Origin: Auanema rhodensis
Taxonomy: Eukaryota; Nematoda; Chromadorea; Rhabditida; Rhabditidae
DNA length: 64,000 nt
Assembly: GCA_964057225.1 (NCBI GenBank)
Contig: OZ059896.1
Span: forward strand, 4,030,001-4,094,000
Reading direction: 5' to 3'
How positions within the stretch are numbered: position 1 is the first letter of the stretch; every line of letters starts with the position of its first letter. Under the pieces are notes generated by a model, which did not search any database, had not been told where the DNA came from, and saw only the letters and a program-made list of their open reading frames with translations. Positions 12,175 through 21,418 of this stretch are shown one piece after another. Made by a program: the position numbers and the translations under genes.

Positions 12175-14982
12175 TCACCCTGAAGAATTAATTTTTTCGT
12201 TGAATGACATTGTCCATCGTTTTTGCCTTGAAAAAAGGAATCTAAAAACATCTACTTTTTGCTAAATTATTCTGAAATTTTTCGAAAAAATTTTTGTCAA
12301 AATGTTTTTGGAAGCAATTTTGAGTGTACATGGAAACTCAACATACACTAATGCATCATTTTTCAAACGATCATAACTAATTTTTGTATTAAGCGTTTCT
12401 CAATGTAGTATAGTGCATTCGATGCGGATTTTTAAGCTGCGTCGATCTGTGTTATCAGATTTCCGCTAGCTTAAAAATGCACCGAGATATCAACTGATAT
12501 AAGTTCACACCTATATCCTCGATTTTCACCCTGAAGAATTAATTTTTTCGTTGAATGACATTGTCCATCGTTTTTGCCTTGAAAAAAGGAATCTAAAAAC
12601 ATCTACTTTTTGCTAAATTATTCTGAAATTTTTCGAAAAAATTTTTGTCAAAATGTTTTTGGAAGCAATTTTGAGTGTACATGGAAACTCAACATACACT
12701 AATGCATCATTTTTCAAACGATCATAACTAATTTTTGTATTAAGCGTTTCTCAATGTAGTATAGTGCATTCGATGCGGATTTTTAAGCTGCGTCGATCTG
12801 TGTTATCAGATTTCCGCTAGCTTAAAAATGCACCGAGATATCAACTGATATAAGTTCACACCTATATCCTCGATTTTCACCCTGAAGAATTAATTTTTTC
12901 GTTGAATGACATTGTCCATCGTTTTTGCCTTGAAAAAAGGAATCTAAAAACATCTACTTTTTGCTAAATTATTCTGAAATTTTTCGAAAAAATTTTTGTC
13001 AAAATGTTTTTGGAAGCAATTTTGAGTGTACATGGAAACTCAACATACACTAATGCATCATTTTTCAAACGATCATAACTAATTTTTGTATTAAGCGTTT
13101 CTTAATGTAGTATAGTGCATTCGATGCGGATTTTTAAGCTGCGTCGATCTGTGTTATCAGATTTCCGCTAGCTTAAAAATGCACCGAGATATGAACTGAT
13201 ATAAGTTCACACCTATATCCTCGATTTTCACCCTGAAGAATTAATTTTTTCGTTGAATGACATTGTCCATCGTTTTTGCCTTGAAAAAAGGAATCTAAAA
13301 ACATCTACTTTTTGCTAAATTATTCTGAAATTTTTCGAAAAAATTTTTGTCAAAATGTTTTTGGAAGCAATTTTGAGTGTACATGGAAACTCAACATACA
13401 CTAATGCATCATTTTTCAAACGATCATAACTAATTTTTGTATTAAGCGTTTCTCAATGTAGTATAGTGCATTCGATGCGGATTTTTAAGCTGCGTCGATC
13501 TGTGTTATCAGATTTCCGCTAGCTTAAAAATGCACCGAGATATCAACTGATATAAGTTCACACCTATATCCTCGATTTTCACCCTGAAGAATTAATTTTT
13601 TCGTTGAATGACATTGTCCATCGTTTTTGCCTTGAAAAAAGGAATCTAAAAACATCTACTTTTTGCTAAATTATTCTGAAATTTTTCGAAAAAATTTTTG
13701 TCAAAATGTTTTTGGAAGCAATTTTGAGTGTACATGGAAACTCAACATACACTAATGCATCATTTTTCAAACGATCATAACTAATTTTTGTATTAAGCGT
13801 TTCTTAATGTAGTATAGTGCATTCGATGCGGATTTTTAAGCTGCGTCGATCTGTGTTATCAGATTTCCGCTAGCTTAAAAATGCACCGAGATATGAACTG
13901 ATATAAGTTCACACCTATATCCTCGATTTTCACCCTGAAGAATTAATTTTTTCGTTGAATGACATTGTCCATCGTTTTTGCCTTGAAAAAAGGAATCTAA
14001 AAACATCTACTTTTTGCTAAATTATTCTGAAATTTTTCGAAAAAATTTTTGTCAAAATGTTTTTGGAAGCAATTTTGAGTGTACATGGAAACTCAACATA
14101 CACTAATGCATCATTTTTCAAACGATCATAACTAATTTTTGTATTAAGCGTTTCTCAATGTAGTATAGTGCATTCGATGCGGATTTTTAAGCTGCGTCGA
14201 TCTGTGTTATCAGATTTCCGCTAGCTTAAAAATGCACCGAGATATCAACTGATATAAGTTCACACCTATATCCTCGATTTTCACCCTGAAGAATTAATTT
14301 TTTCGTTGAATGACATTGTCCATCGTTTTTGCCTTGAAAAAAGGAATCTAAAAACATCTACTTTTTGCTAAATTATTCTGAAATTTTTCGAAAAAATTTT
14401 TGTCAAAATGTTTTTGGAAGCAATTTTGAGTGTACATGGAAACTCAACATACACTAATGCATCATTTTTCAAACGATCATAACTAATTTTTGTATTAAGC
14501 GTTTCTCAATGTAGTATAGTGCATTCGATGCGGATTTTTAAGCTGCGTCGATCTGTGTTATCAGATTTGCGCTAGCTTGAAAATGCACCGAGATATCAAC
14601 TGATATAAGTTCACACCTATATCCTCGATTTTCACCCTGAAGAATTAATTTTTTCGTTGAATGACATTGTCCATCGTTTTTGCCTTGAAAAAAGGAATCT
14701 AAAAACATCTACTTTTTGCTAAATTATTCTGAAATTTTTCGAAAAAATTTTTGTCAAAATGTTTTTGGAAGCAATTTTGAGTGTACATGGAAACTCAACA
14801 TACACTAATGCATCATTTTTCAAACGATCATAACTAATTTTTGTATTAAGCTTTTCTTAATGTAGTATAGTGCATTCGATGCGGACTTTTAAGCTGCGTC
14901 GATCTGTGTTATCAGATTTGCGCTAGCTTAAAAATGCACCGAGATATCAACTGATATAAGTTCACACCTATATCCTCGATTT
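12175..14982 (-). repeat. Homogenised run of eight monomers (GAATGACATT type)
   Basis: Eight consecutive monomers share GTTGAATGACATTG (instead of GAATAACATT or GAATTACATT) and AAATTATTCTGAAA (instead of ATTTTGAAA). Within the run two sub-haplotypes are mixed: TTTCTTAATG with GATATGAACTG, and TTTCTCAATG with GATATCAACTG. GAATGACATT was not noticed elsewhere in the left array. The run looks like a local expansion of one or two founder monomers. Confidence 0.85.
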
Positions 14983-15550
14983 TCACCCTGAAGAATTAAT
15001 TTTTTCGTTGAATAACATTGTCCATCGTTTTTGCCTTGAAAAAAGGAATCTAAAAACATCTACTTTTTGCTAAATTATTTTGAAATTTTTCGAAAAAATT
15101 TTTGTCAAAATGTTTTTGGAAGCAATGTTGAGTGTACATGGAAACTCAACATACACTAATGCATCATTTTTCAAACGATCATAACTAATTTTTGTATTAA
15201 GCTTTTCTTAATGTAGTATAGTGCATTCGATGCGGACTTTTAAGCTGCGTCGATCTGTGTTATCAGATTTGCGCTAGCTTAAAAATGCACCGAGATATCA
15301 ACTGATATAAGTTCACACCTATATCCTCGATTTTCACCCTGAAGAATTAATTTTTTCGTTGAATAACATTGTCCATCGTTTTTGCCTTGAAAAAAGGAAT
15401 CTAAAAACATCTACTTTTTGCTGAATTATTTTGAAATTTTTCGAAAAAATTTTTGTCAAAATGTTTTTGGAAGCAATTTTGAGTGTACATGGAAACTCAA
15501 CATACACTAATGCATCATTTTTCAAACGATCATAACTAATTTTTGTATTA
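14785..15550 (-). repeat. Duplicated two-monomer block, copy 2
   Basis: Ten-monomer-distant copy of the block at 11,275-12,040, with the same GCGGACTTTTAAGC pair and the same TTGCTGAATTATT variant. Together the two copies flank the homogenised eight-monomer run, as expected if unequal exchange expanded the interval between them. Confidence 0.8.
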
Positions 15551-17469
15551 AGCTTTTCTTAATGTAGTATAGTGCATTCGATGCGGATTTTTAAGCTGCG
15601 TCGATCTGTGTTATCAGATTTGCGCTAGCTTGAAAATGCACCGAGATATCAACTGATATAAGTTCACACCTATATCCTCGATTTTCACCCTGAAGAATTA
15701 ATTTTTTCGTTGAATTACATTGTTCATCGTTTTTGCCTCGAAAAAAGGAATCTAAAAACATCTACTTTTCGCTAAATTATTTTGAAATTTTTCGAAAAAA
15801 TTTTTGTCAAAATGTTTTTGGAAGCAATTTTGAGTGTACATGGAAACTCAACATACACTATTGCATCATTTTTCAAACGATCATAACTAATTTTTGTATT
15901 AAGCTTTTCTTAATGTAGTATAGTGCATTCGATGCGGTTTTTTAAGCTGCGTCGATCTGTGCTATCAGATTTCCGCTAGCTTAAAAATGCACCGAGATAT
16001 CAACTGATATAAGTTCACACCTATATCCTCGATTTTCACCCTGAAGAATTAATTTTTTCGTTGAATAACATTGTCCATCGTTTTTGCCTTGAAAAAAGGA
16101 ATCTAAAAACATCTACTTTTTGCTAAATTATTTTGAAATTTTTCGAAAAAATTTTTGTCAAAATGTTTTTGGAAGCAATTTTGAGTGTACATGGAAACTC
16201 AACATACACTATTGCATCATTTTTCAAACGATCATAACTAATTTTTGTATTAAGCTTTTCTTAATGTAGTATAGTGCATTCGATGCGGTTTTTTAAGCTG
16301 CGTCGATCTGTGCTATCAGATTTCCGCTAGCTTAAAAATGCACCGAGATATCAACTGATATAAGTTCACACCTATATCCTCGATTTTCACCCTGAAGAAT
16401 TAATTTTTTCGTTGAATAACATTGTCCATCGTTTTTGCCTTGAAAAAAGGAATCTAAAAACATCTACTTTTTGCTAAATTATTTTGAAATTTTTCGAAAA
16501 AATTTTTGTCAAAATGTTTTTGGAAGCAATGTTGAGTGTACATGGAAACTCAACATACACTAATGCATCATTTTTCAAACGATCATAACTAATTTTTGTA
16601 TTAAGCTTTTCTTAATGTAGTATAGTGCATTCGATGCGGACTTTTAAGCTGCGTCGATCTGTGTTATCAGATTTGCGCTAGCTTAAAAATGCACCGAGAT
16701 ATCAACTGATATAAGTTCACACCTATATCCTCGATTTTCACCCTGAAGAATTAATTTTTTCGTTGAATAACATTGTCCATCGTTTTTGCCTTGAAAAAAG
16801 GAATCTAAAAACATCTACTTTTTGCTAAATTATTTTGAAATTTTTCGAAAAAATTTTTGTCAAAATGTTTTTGGAAGCAATTTTGAGTGTACATGGAAAC
16901 TCAACATACACTATTGCATCATTTTTCAAACGATCATAACTAATTTTTGTATTAAGCTTTTCTTAATGTAGTATAGTGCATTCGATGCGGATTTTTAAGC
17001 TGCGTCGATCTGTACTATCAGATTTGCGCTAGCTTGAAAATGCACCGAGATATGAACTGATATAAGTTCACACTTATATCCTCGATTTTCACCCTGAAGA
17101 ATTAATTTTTTCGTTGAATAACATTGTCCATCGTTTTTGCCTTGAAAAAAGGAATCTAAAAACATCTACTTTTCGCTAAATTATTTTGAAATTTTTCGAA
17201 AAAATTTTTGTCAAAATGTTTTTGGAAGCAATGTTGAGTGTACATGGAAACTCAACATACACTAATGCATCATTTTTCAAACGATCATAACTAATTTTTG
17301 TATTAAGCTTTTCTTAATGTAGTATAGTGCATTCGATGCGGACTTTTAAGCTGCGTCGATCTGTGTTATCAGATTTGCGCTAGCTCAAAAATGCACCGAG
17401 ATATCAACTGATATAAGTTCACACTTATATCCTCGATTTTCACCCTGAAGAATTAATTTTTTCGTTGAA

Positions 17470-17727
17470 TAACAATGTCCATCGTCTTTGTCTTGAAAAA
17501 AGAAATCTAAAAACATCTACTTTTTGTGAAATTATTTTGTAATTTTTCGGGAAACTTTTTGTCAAAATGTTTTTGGAAGCAATGTTGAGTGTACATGGAA
17601 ACTCAACATACACTAATGCATCATTTTTCAAACGATCATAACTAATTTTTGTATTGAGCGTTTCTCCATGTAGTATAGTGCATTCGATGCGGATTTTTAA
17701 GCTGCGTCGATCTGTGTTATCAGATTT
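17470..17727 (-). repeat. Terminal left monomer of R subfamily (partial)
   Basis: The last, incomplete left-array monomer carries right-array marks: CATCGTCTTTGTCTTGAAAA, TTTTTGTGAAATTATTTT, TCGGGAAAC, GCAATGTTGAG and CTCCATGTAGTA. Earlier left monomers lack this combination. Its reverse complement matches the first right-array monomer at 33,179 onward closely. The satellite stops at CAGATTT (17,727), and the insert begins at ACTTCAAC (17,728). This monomer therefore belongs to the mirrored core rather than to the L array. Confidence 0.85.
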
Positions 17728-17749
17728 ACTTCAACTTCTAATCAACAAC
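17726..17749 (+). repeat. 24-bp inverted repeat, left member
   Basis: TTACTTCAACTTCTAATCAA followed by CAAC is the exact reverse complement of 18,294-18,317. The pair brackets a 592-bp segment that contains the stem-loop, the promoter and the H4 start. The left member begins within two bases of the satellite boundary. Confidence 0.9.
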
Positions 17750-17754
17750 CCAAC

Positions 17755-17770
17755 GGCCCTCTTTAGGGCC
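17755..17770 (+). terminator. Histone-type mRNA 3' stem-loop, copy 1
   Basis: GGCCCT-CTTT-AGGGCC forms a six-base-pair stem with a four-base pyrimidine loop, flanked by CCCAAC upstream and ACAT downstream. This matches the metazoan replication-dependent histone 3' end (GG-rich six-pair stem, four-base loop, A/C-rich flanks) that is bound by SLBP and cleaved through U7 snRNP. The first loop base is C where U is usual, which may weaken SLBP binding. I see no clear purine-rich downstream element within about 25 bases. No histone coding sequence precedes it: the 351-bp satellite ends 28 bases upstream. It reads on the same strand as the H4 fragment at 18,206. Confidence 0.75.
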
Positions 17771-18098
17771 ACATTTAAATTTGATGTATTCATAATGATT
17801 TATAATATAATACTGTGTCTGTCTTGTCTTTTTTTGCTATGTAATGATAATTGATATGATATGTTTCGCTGTTATGTAAAGGAGAATCCCTATCTTTGAT
17901 ACTCCATATCCATCTCTATTTTTTTTTATGAATTTCATTAATTATGCTTTCATGTTGATAACAACAACAGTGATCATATCTAATGCCTCACATGTTTCTA
18001 TTCCACGTTTGTTCGCAAATAAACAGTTGTTTATGTTATTCTTATCGTTTATATAAAATTTAAATATACATTTCTAGAATTTCTAGCAAAATTAAGCG
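17771..18098 (+). other. AT-rich spacer between stem-loop and H4 promoter
   Basis: About 330 bases with no coding potential that I can support. It includes the near-palindrome TAAACAGTTGTTTA around 18,022 and AT-rich sequence up to the CCAAT box. It matches the mirrored copy apart from few differences, including G for C near 17,871. In length and composition it resembles an ordinary histone intergenic spacer. Confidence 0.6.
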
Positions 18099-18205
18099 CC
18101 AATATGCTTGGTGGCGATTACAATGGGTTTTTGCGCGGTGACCTCTACAGCACTAGTATATAACGGAGATGCTAGGGTTACTATTCAACACACAGCTTGA
18201 TCAGC
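18099..18205 (+). promoter_or_regulatory. H4-type histone promoter, copy 1
   Basis: CCAAT lies at 18,099-18,103 inside GCGCCAATATGC, and TATATAA lies at 18,157-18,163. TATA to ATG is 49 bases, so a start site about 30 bases downstream of TATA would fall near 18,187 (around TATTCAACACA) and leave a leader of about 20 bases, compact as in histone genes. The region just before the ATG (CACACAGCTTGATCAGC) is the same in all three copies. All core elements look intact, so it could still work. Whether it is active cannot be seen from the sequence. Confidence 0.7.
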
Positions 18206-18250
18206 ATGTCTGAACGTGGTAAAGGAGGAAAAGGTCTTGAATTTATATGA
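18206..18250 (+). pseudogene. Truncated histone H4 (5' fragment), copy 1
   Basis: The frame reads MSERGKGGKGLEFI and then TGA. Histone H4 begins MSGRGKGGKGLG in nearly all eukaryotes, so residues 1-11 match at ten of eleven positions; residue 3 is Glu (GAA) instead of Gly. Homology ends at or just after codon 11 (CTT), and the remaining 90 or so residues, including the whole histone fold, are absent. The 14-residue product could carry the tail residues R3, K5 and K8 but cannot enter a nucleosome. AATAAA follows shortly after the stop. It is a captured 5' end with its own promoter, not a functional H4 gene. Confidence 0.88.
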
Positions 18251-18293
18251 TTGAATAATAAAATAGTGATTGACTTATCTGTGCTATGTGCTT

Positions 18294-18317
18294 GTTGTTG
18301 ATTAGAAGTTGAAGTAA
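18294..18317 (-). repeat. 24-bp inverted repeat, right member
   Basis: GTTGTTGATTAGAAGTTGAA followed by GTAA is the exact reverse complement of 17,726-17,749. Copy 1 also has 12 extra bases just downstream, including another GTTGAAG, which copies 2 and 3 lack. Confidence 0.9.
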
Positions 18318-18339
18318 TTGATTGGTAGTTGAAGCTGAC

Positions 18340-18530
18340 TACAACCGCTCTTTCTTTTTTTTAAAATGATATGATTGTTTAGATTTTCATTGCTTGCTTA
18401 TGCTATTTTGAAAATTTGAATATTCTTAGTGTTGTATTTTTTTTAATTTTTATTTTTTCTCTTTTTTTTTTCATATTTATACTTATATATATAAATATAA
18501 TGTATATATTGAGAGATTTAGCTAACTAGT
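18340..18530. other. AT-rich low-complexity stretch
   Basis: Runs of T interrupted by C, then a TA-rich segment (TATACTTATATATATAAATA) and TATATTGAGAG. Present in all three histone blocks (also about 20,190-20,360 and 32,380-32,560). No gene or motif I can name. Confidence 0.7.
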
Positions 18531-18587
18531 TAATATATTAGCATTTGTACAGTTCGGCTTTCATTGACTTTAGGAATGTGGGCGTGG

Positions 18588-18824
18588 TTTATTTACTCTA
18601 GTATACTCTATACATCTCCTGATAATTGTTTGATCTTATTTATATTTGTTGAAAATTCTTCACATTTTCTTATTGAAAGTGCTTCTTGATATTTCTTCTT
18701 TGCTTTTATTATTTGATTTTACAATGACTTGATATAACTTTCTTTTGTATCCTGTTCATGGAATGAATAATTATATACTGTAGTATAATTTGTACATCTC
18801 TTGATAATTGTTTGTTCTTATTTG
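18588..18824 (-). repeat. 184-bp family, short minus-strand stretch
   Basis: About 1.3 units of the second repeat family, starting at TTTATTTACTCTAGTATACTC and including CTTCTTGATATTTCTTC and TCCTGTTCATGGAATGAATA. It joins directly to the histone block and is partly mirrored at 32,250-32,331. At 18,824 it switches to the plus-oriented repeat through a short shared TTATTTGTTAT-like sequence. Confidence 0.85.
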
Positions 18825-19855
18825 TTATCCATGAACAGGATACGAAAGAAAGTTATAACAAGTCATTGAAAAATTAAGTATTAAAAACAAAAAAAAAGTA
18901 TCAAGAAGCATTTTCAGTAAGAAAACATGAAGAAATTTTAACAAATACAAATAAGAATGAGAAAATTATCAAGAGATGCATAACGTATTATAGAGTATCA
19001 GTAAACATTTAAAATATGAACAGGTTTCAAAAAAAGTAATATCAATTCATGGGAAAGTATTAAAAGCAGAGAAGAAGTATCAAGAAGGATTTTCAGTAAG
19101 AAAACATGAAGTAATTTTAACAAATACAAAGAAGAATGAGAAAATTATCAAGAGATATATAACGTACTATAGAGTATCAGTAAACATTTTAAATATGAAC
19201 AGGTTTCAAAAAAAGTTATAACAAGTCATGGTAAAATCAAGTTTTAAAAGCAAAGAAGAAGTATCAAGAAGGATTTTCAGCAAGAAAACATGAAGAAATT
19301 TTAACAAATACAAAGAAGAATGAGAAAATTATCGAAAGATGTACAAATTATACTAGAGTATCCGTAAACATTTAAAATATGAACAGGTTTCAACAAAAGT
19401 AATATCAAGTCATGATAAAATCAAGTATTAAAAACAAAAAAAAAGTATCAAGAAGCATTTTCAGTAAGAAAACAGGAAGAAATTTTAACAAATACAAAAC
19501 AGAATGACAAAATTATCGAAAGATGTACAAAGTATACTAGAGTATCAGTAAACATTTAAAATATGAACAGGTTTCAACAAAAGTAAAATCAAGTCATGAT
19601 AAAATCAAGTATTAAAAACAAAAAAAAAGTATCAAGAAGCATTTTCAGTAAGAAAACAGGAAGAAATTTTAACAAATACAAAAAAGAATGAGAAAATTAT
19701 CAAGAGATGTACAAAATATACTAGAGTAAAATATTATTTATTCCATGAACATGATACGAAAGAAAGTTATAACAAGTCATGGTAAAATCAAGTATTAAAA
19801 ACAAAAAAAAGTATCAAGAAGCATATTCAGTAGGAAAACATGAAGAAATTTTAAC
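18825..19855 (+). repeat. 184-bp family, plus-strand segment 1
   Basis: Tandem units marked by GTATCAAGAAG at 18,898, 19,077, 19,261, 19,445 and 19,629, so unit length is 179-184 bp. Two subfamilies are mixed. A has ATGAACAGGATACGAAAG and ACTAGAGTAAA; B has ATATGAACAGGTTTCAAAAA and ATAGAGTATCAGTAAACATT. It ends abruptly at ATTTTAAC|TTTGTTCGC, where the second histone block is joined. Confidence 0.9.
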
Positions 19856-19947
19856 TTTGTTCGCAAATAAACAGTTGTTTATGTTATTCTTATCGTTTAT
19901 ATAAAATTTAAATATACATTTCTAGAATTGAGCGGCAAAATTAAGCG

Positions 19948-20054
19948 CCAATATGCTTGGTGGCGATTACAATGGGTTTTTGCGCGGTGACCTCTACAGC
20001 ACTAGTATAGAACGGAGATGCTAGGGTTACTATTCAACACACAGCTTGATCAGC
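19948..20054 (+). promoter_or_regulatory. H4-type promoter, copy 2, altered TATA
   Basis: CCAAT at 19,948-19,952. The TATA position reads TATAGAA (20,006-20,012) instead of TATATAA, a change likely to weaken TBP binding. Leader and initiator region match copy 1. Confidence 0.65.
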
Positions 20055-20099
20055 ATGTCTGAACGTGGTAAAGGAGGAAAAGGTCTTGAACTTATATGA
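20055..20099 (+). pseudogene. Truncated histone H4 (5' fragment), copy 2
   Basis: Reads MSERGKGGKGLELI and then TGA. It shares with copies 1 and 3 the Gly3-to-Glu change and the break after codon 11, so both changes predate the duplication. It differs at codon 13 (CTT instead of TTT). Only the extreme N-terminal tail of H4 is present and no histone fold can form. Confidence 0.88.
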
Positions 20100-20142
20100 T
20101 TGAATAATAAAATAGTGATTGACTTATCTGTGCTATGTGCTT

Positions 20143-20166
20143 GTTGTTGATTAGAAGTTGAAGTAA
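20143..20166 (-). repeat. Copy of the 24-bp inverted-repeat element
   Basis: Same 24 bases as 18,294-18,317. Its left partner is missing from this block because the duplication begins downstream of it. Confidence 0.85.
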
Positions 20167-20423
20167 TGATGCTGACTACAACCGCTCTTTCTTTTTTTTA
20201 AAATGATATGATTGTTTAGATTTTCATTGCTTGCTTATGCTATTTTGAAAATTTGAATATTCTTAGTGTTGTATTTTTTTAAATTTTTATTTTTTCTCTT
20301 TTTTTTTCATATTTATACTTATATATATAAATATAATGTATATATTGAGAGATTTAGCTAACTAGTTAATATATTAGCATTTGTACAGTTCGGCTTTCAT
20401 TGACGTTAGGAATGTGGGCGTGG

Positions 20424-21090
20424 TTTATTTACTCTAGTATACTCTATACATCTCCTGATAATTGTTTGATCTTATTTATATTTCTTGAAAATTCTTCACA
20501 TTTTCTTATTGAAAGTGCTTCTTGATATTTCTTATTTGCTTTTATTATTTGATTTTACAATGACTTGATATAACTTTCTTTTGTATCCTGTTCATGGAAT
20601 GAATAATTATATACTGTAGTATAATTTGTACATCTCTTGATAATTGTTTGTTCTTATTTGTATTTGTAGAAATTTTCCAAAACAAAATGCTTCTTAACAC
20701 TTTTTCTTTGTTTTTAATACTTGATTTTACCATGACATGATATAACTTTCTTTCGTATCCTGCTCATGGAATAAATAATAGTTTACTCTAGTATACTCTG
20801 TACATCTCCTGAAAATTTTCTCATTCTACTTTGTATTCTTTAAAAATTCTTCATGTTTTCTTACTGAAAATACTTCTTGATACTTCTTCTTTGCTTTTAA
20901 AACTTGATTTTATCATGACTTGTTATAACTTTTTTTGAAACCTGTTTATATTTAAAATGTTTACTGATACTCTATAGTACGTTATATATCTCTTGATAAT
21001 TTTCTCATTCTTCTTGGTATTTGTTAAAATTTTTTTATGTTTTCCTACTGAAGATGCTTCTTGATACTTTTTTTTGTTTTTAATACTTGA
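20424..21090 (-). repeat. 184-bp family, minus-strand segment
   Basis: About 3.6 units in reverse orientation (CTTCTTGATAC, TCATGTTTTCTTACTG and CCTGTTCATGG marks). Segment up to 20,660 matches 18,588-18,824. It ends at TAATACTTGA (21,090), where the strand flips. Confidence 0.88.
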
Positions 21091-21418
21091 AGCATTTTCA
21101 GTAAGAAAACATGAAGAAATTTTAACAAATACAAAGAAGAATGAGAAAATTATCAAGAGATGTACAAAGTATACTAGAGTAAACTATTATTTTATCCATG
21201 AACAGGATACGAAAGAAAGTTATATCAAGTCATTGAAAAATCAAGTATTAAAAACAAAGAAAAAGTATCAAGAAGCATTTTCAGTAAGAAAACATGAAGA
21301 AATTTTAAAGAATACAATTAAGAATGAGAAAATTATCAGGAGATGTACAGAGTATACTAGAGTAAATAATTATTTACTACATGAACAAGATACGAAAGAA
21401 AGTAATATCAAGTCATGA
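21074..21418 (+). other. Open frame across two A-type 184-bp units (gene doubtful)
   Basis: A 114-codon frame is open through two consecutive repeat units, here 183 bp (61 codons) apart. Both units give EAFSVRKHEEIL, NEKIIKRC or NEKIIRRC, YTRVN and HEQDTKES in the same frame. The product would be lysine- and glutamate-rich and hydrophilic, with no signal peptide or membrane segment. The upstream start is TTG rather than ATG, there is no recognisable promoter, and most other units in the family are 184 bp or carry stops in this frame. This strand is purine-rich, which lowers stop frequency by itself. I do not call it a gene; a decayed coding repeat is possible. Confidence 0.3.

Larger units (their letters stand above)
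1..17727 (-). repeat. 351-bp satellite array, left arm (L subfamily)
   Basis: About 50.5 head-to-tail copies of an AT-rich 351-bp monomer. The motif TCACCCTGAAG recurs at 241, 592, 11,824, 15,334 and 17,440, all whole multiples of 351 apart, so no net indel has accumulated. Strand is given as minus because the right array holds the same monomer in reverse complement. L-type marks are CGAAAAAATTTTTG, TTTTTGCCTTGAAAAAAGG and GCTAAATTATT. Nearly every monomer carries one GCTAGC site. No unit encodes a recognisable protein. The family is not one I can name; a centromeric or pericentromeric satellite is the likeliest class. Confidence 0.97.
17728..18587 (+). other. Histone-locus-derived block, copy 1
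   Basis: Non-satellite segment between the 351-bp array and the 184-bp repeats. In order it holds a histone-type 3' stem-loop (17,755-17,770), an AT-rich spacer, an H4-like promoter, a truncated H4 reading frame (18,206-18,250), AT-rich low-complexity sequence, and GTGGGCGTGG near its right edge. Stem-loop then promoter then H4 start, all on one strand, is the order expected for the junction between two adjacent histone genes, or for a circularised H4 unit. The block is mirrored at 32,332-33,178, and its part from 18,008 is repeated directly at 19,856. Confidence 0.85.
19856..20423 (+). other. Histone-locus-derived block, copy 2 (left part missing)
   Basis: Direct repeat of copy 1 starting at TTTGTTCGCAAATAAACAG (18,008 in copy 1). 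It lacks the 3' stem-loop and the left inverted repeat but keeps promoter, H4 start, right inverted repeat (20,143-20,166) and the AT-rich tract. Homology with copy 1 continues into the flanking 184-bp repeat up to 20,660 (18,824 in copy 1), so the duplicated segment is about 805-817 bp. The length difference is the 12 extra bases in copy 1. Confidence 0.88.

Noticed and set aside
17654-17854. 66-codon frame across the satellite/insert boundary and its mirror at 33,052-33,252.
   Set aside because: It starts at TTG in the satellite, reads through the histone stem-loop, and exists twice only because the region is palindromic.
17728-18250. An intact histone gene upstream of the 17,755 stem-loop.
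   Set aside because: Only 28 bases separate the stem-loop from satellite sequence. They can be read as a possible histone C-terminus only by forcing the frame, so no upstream coding remnant is claimed.
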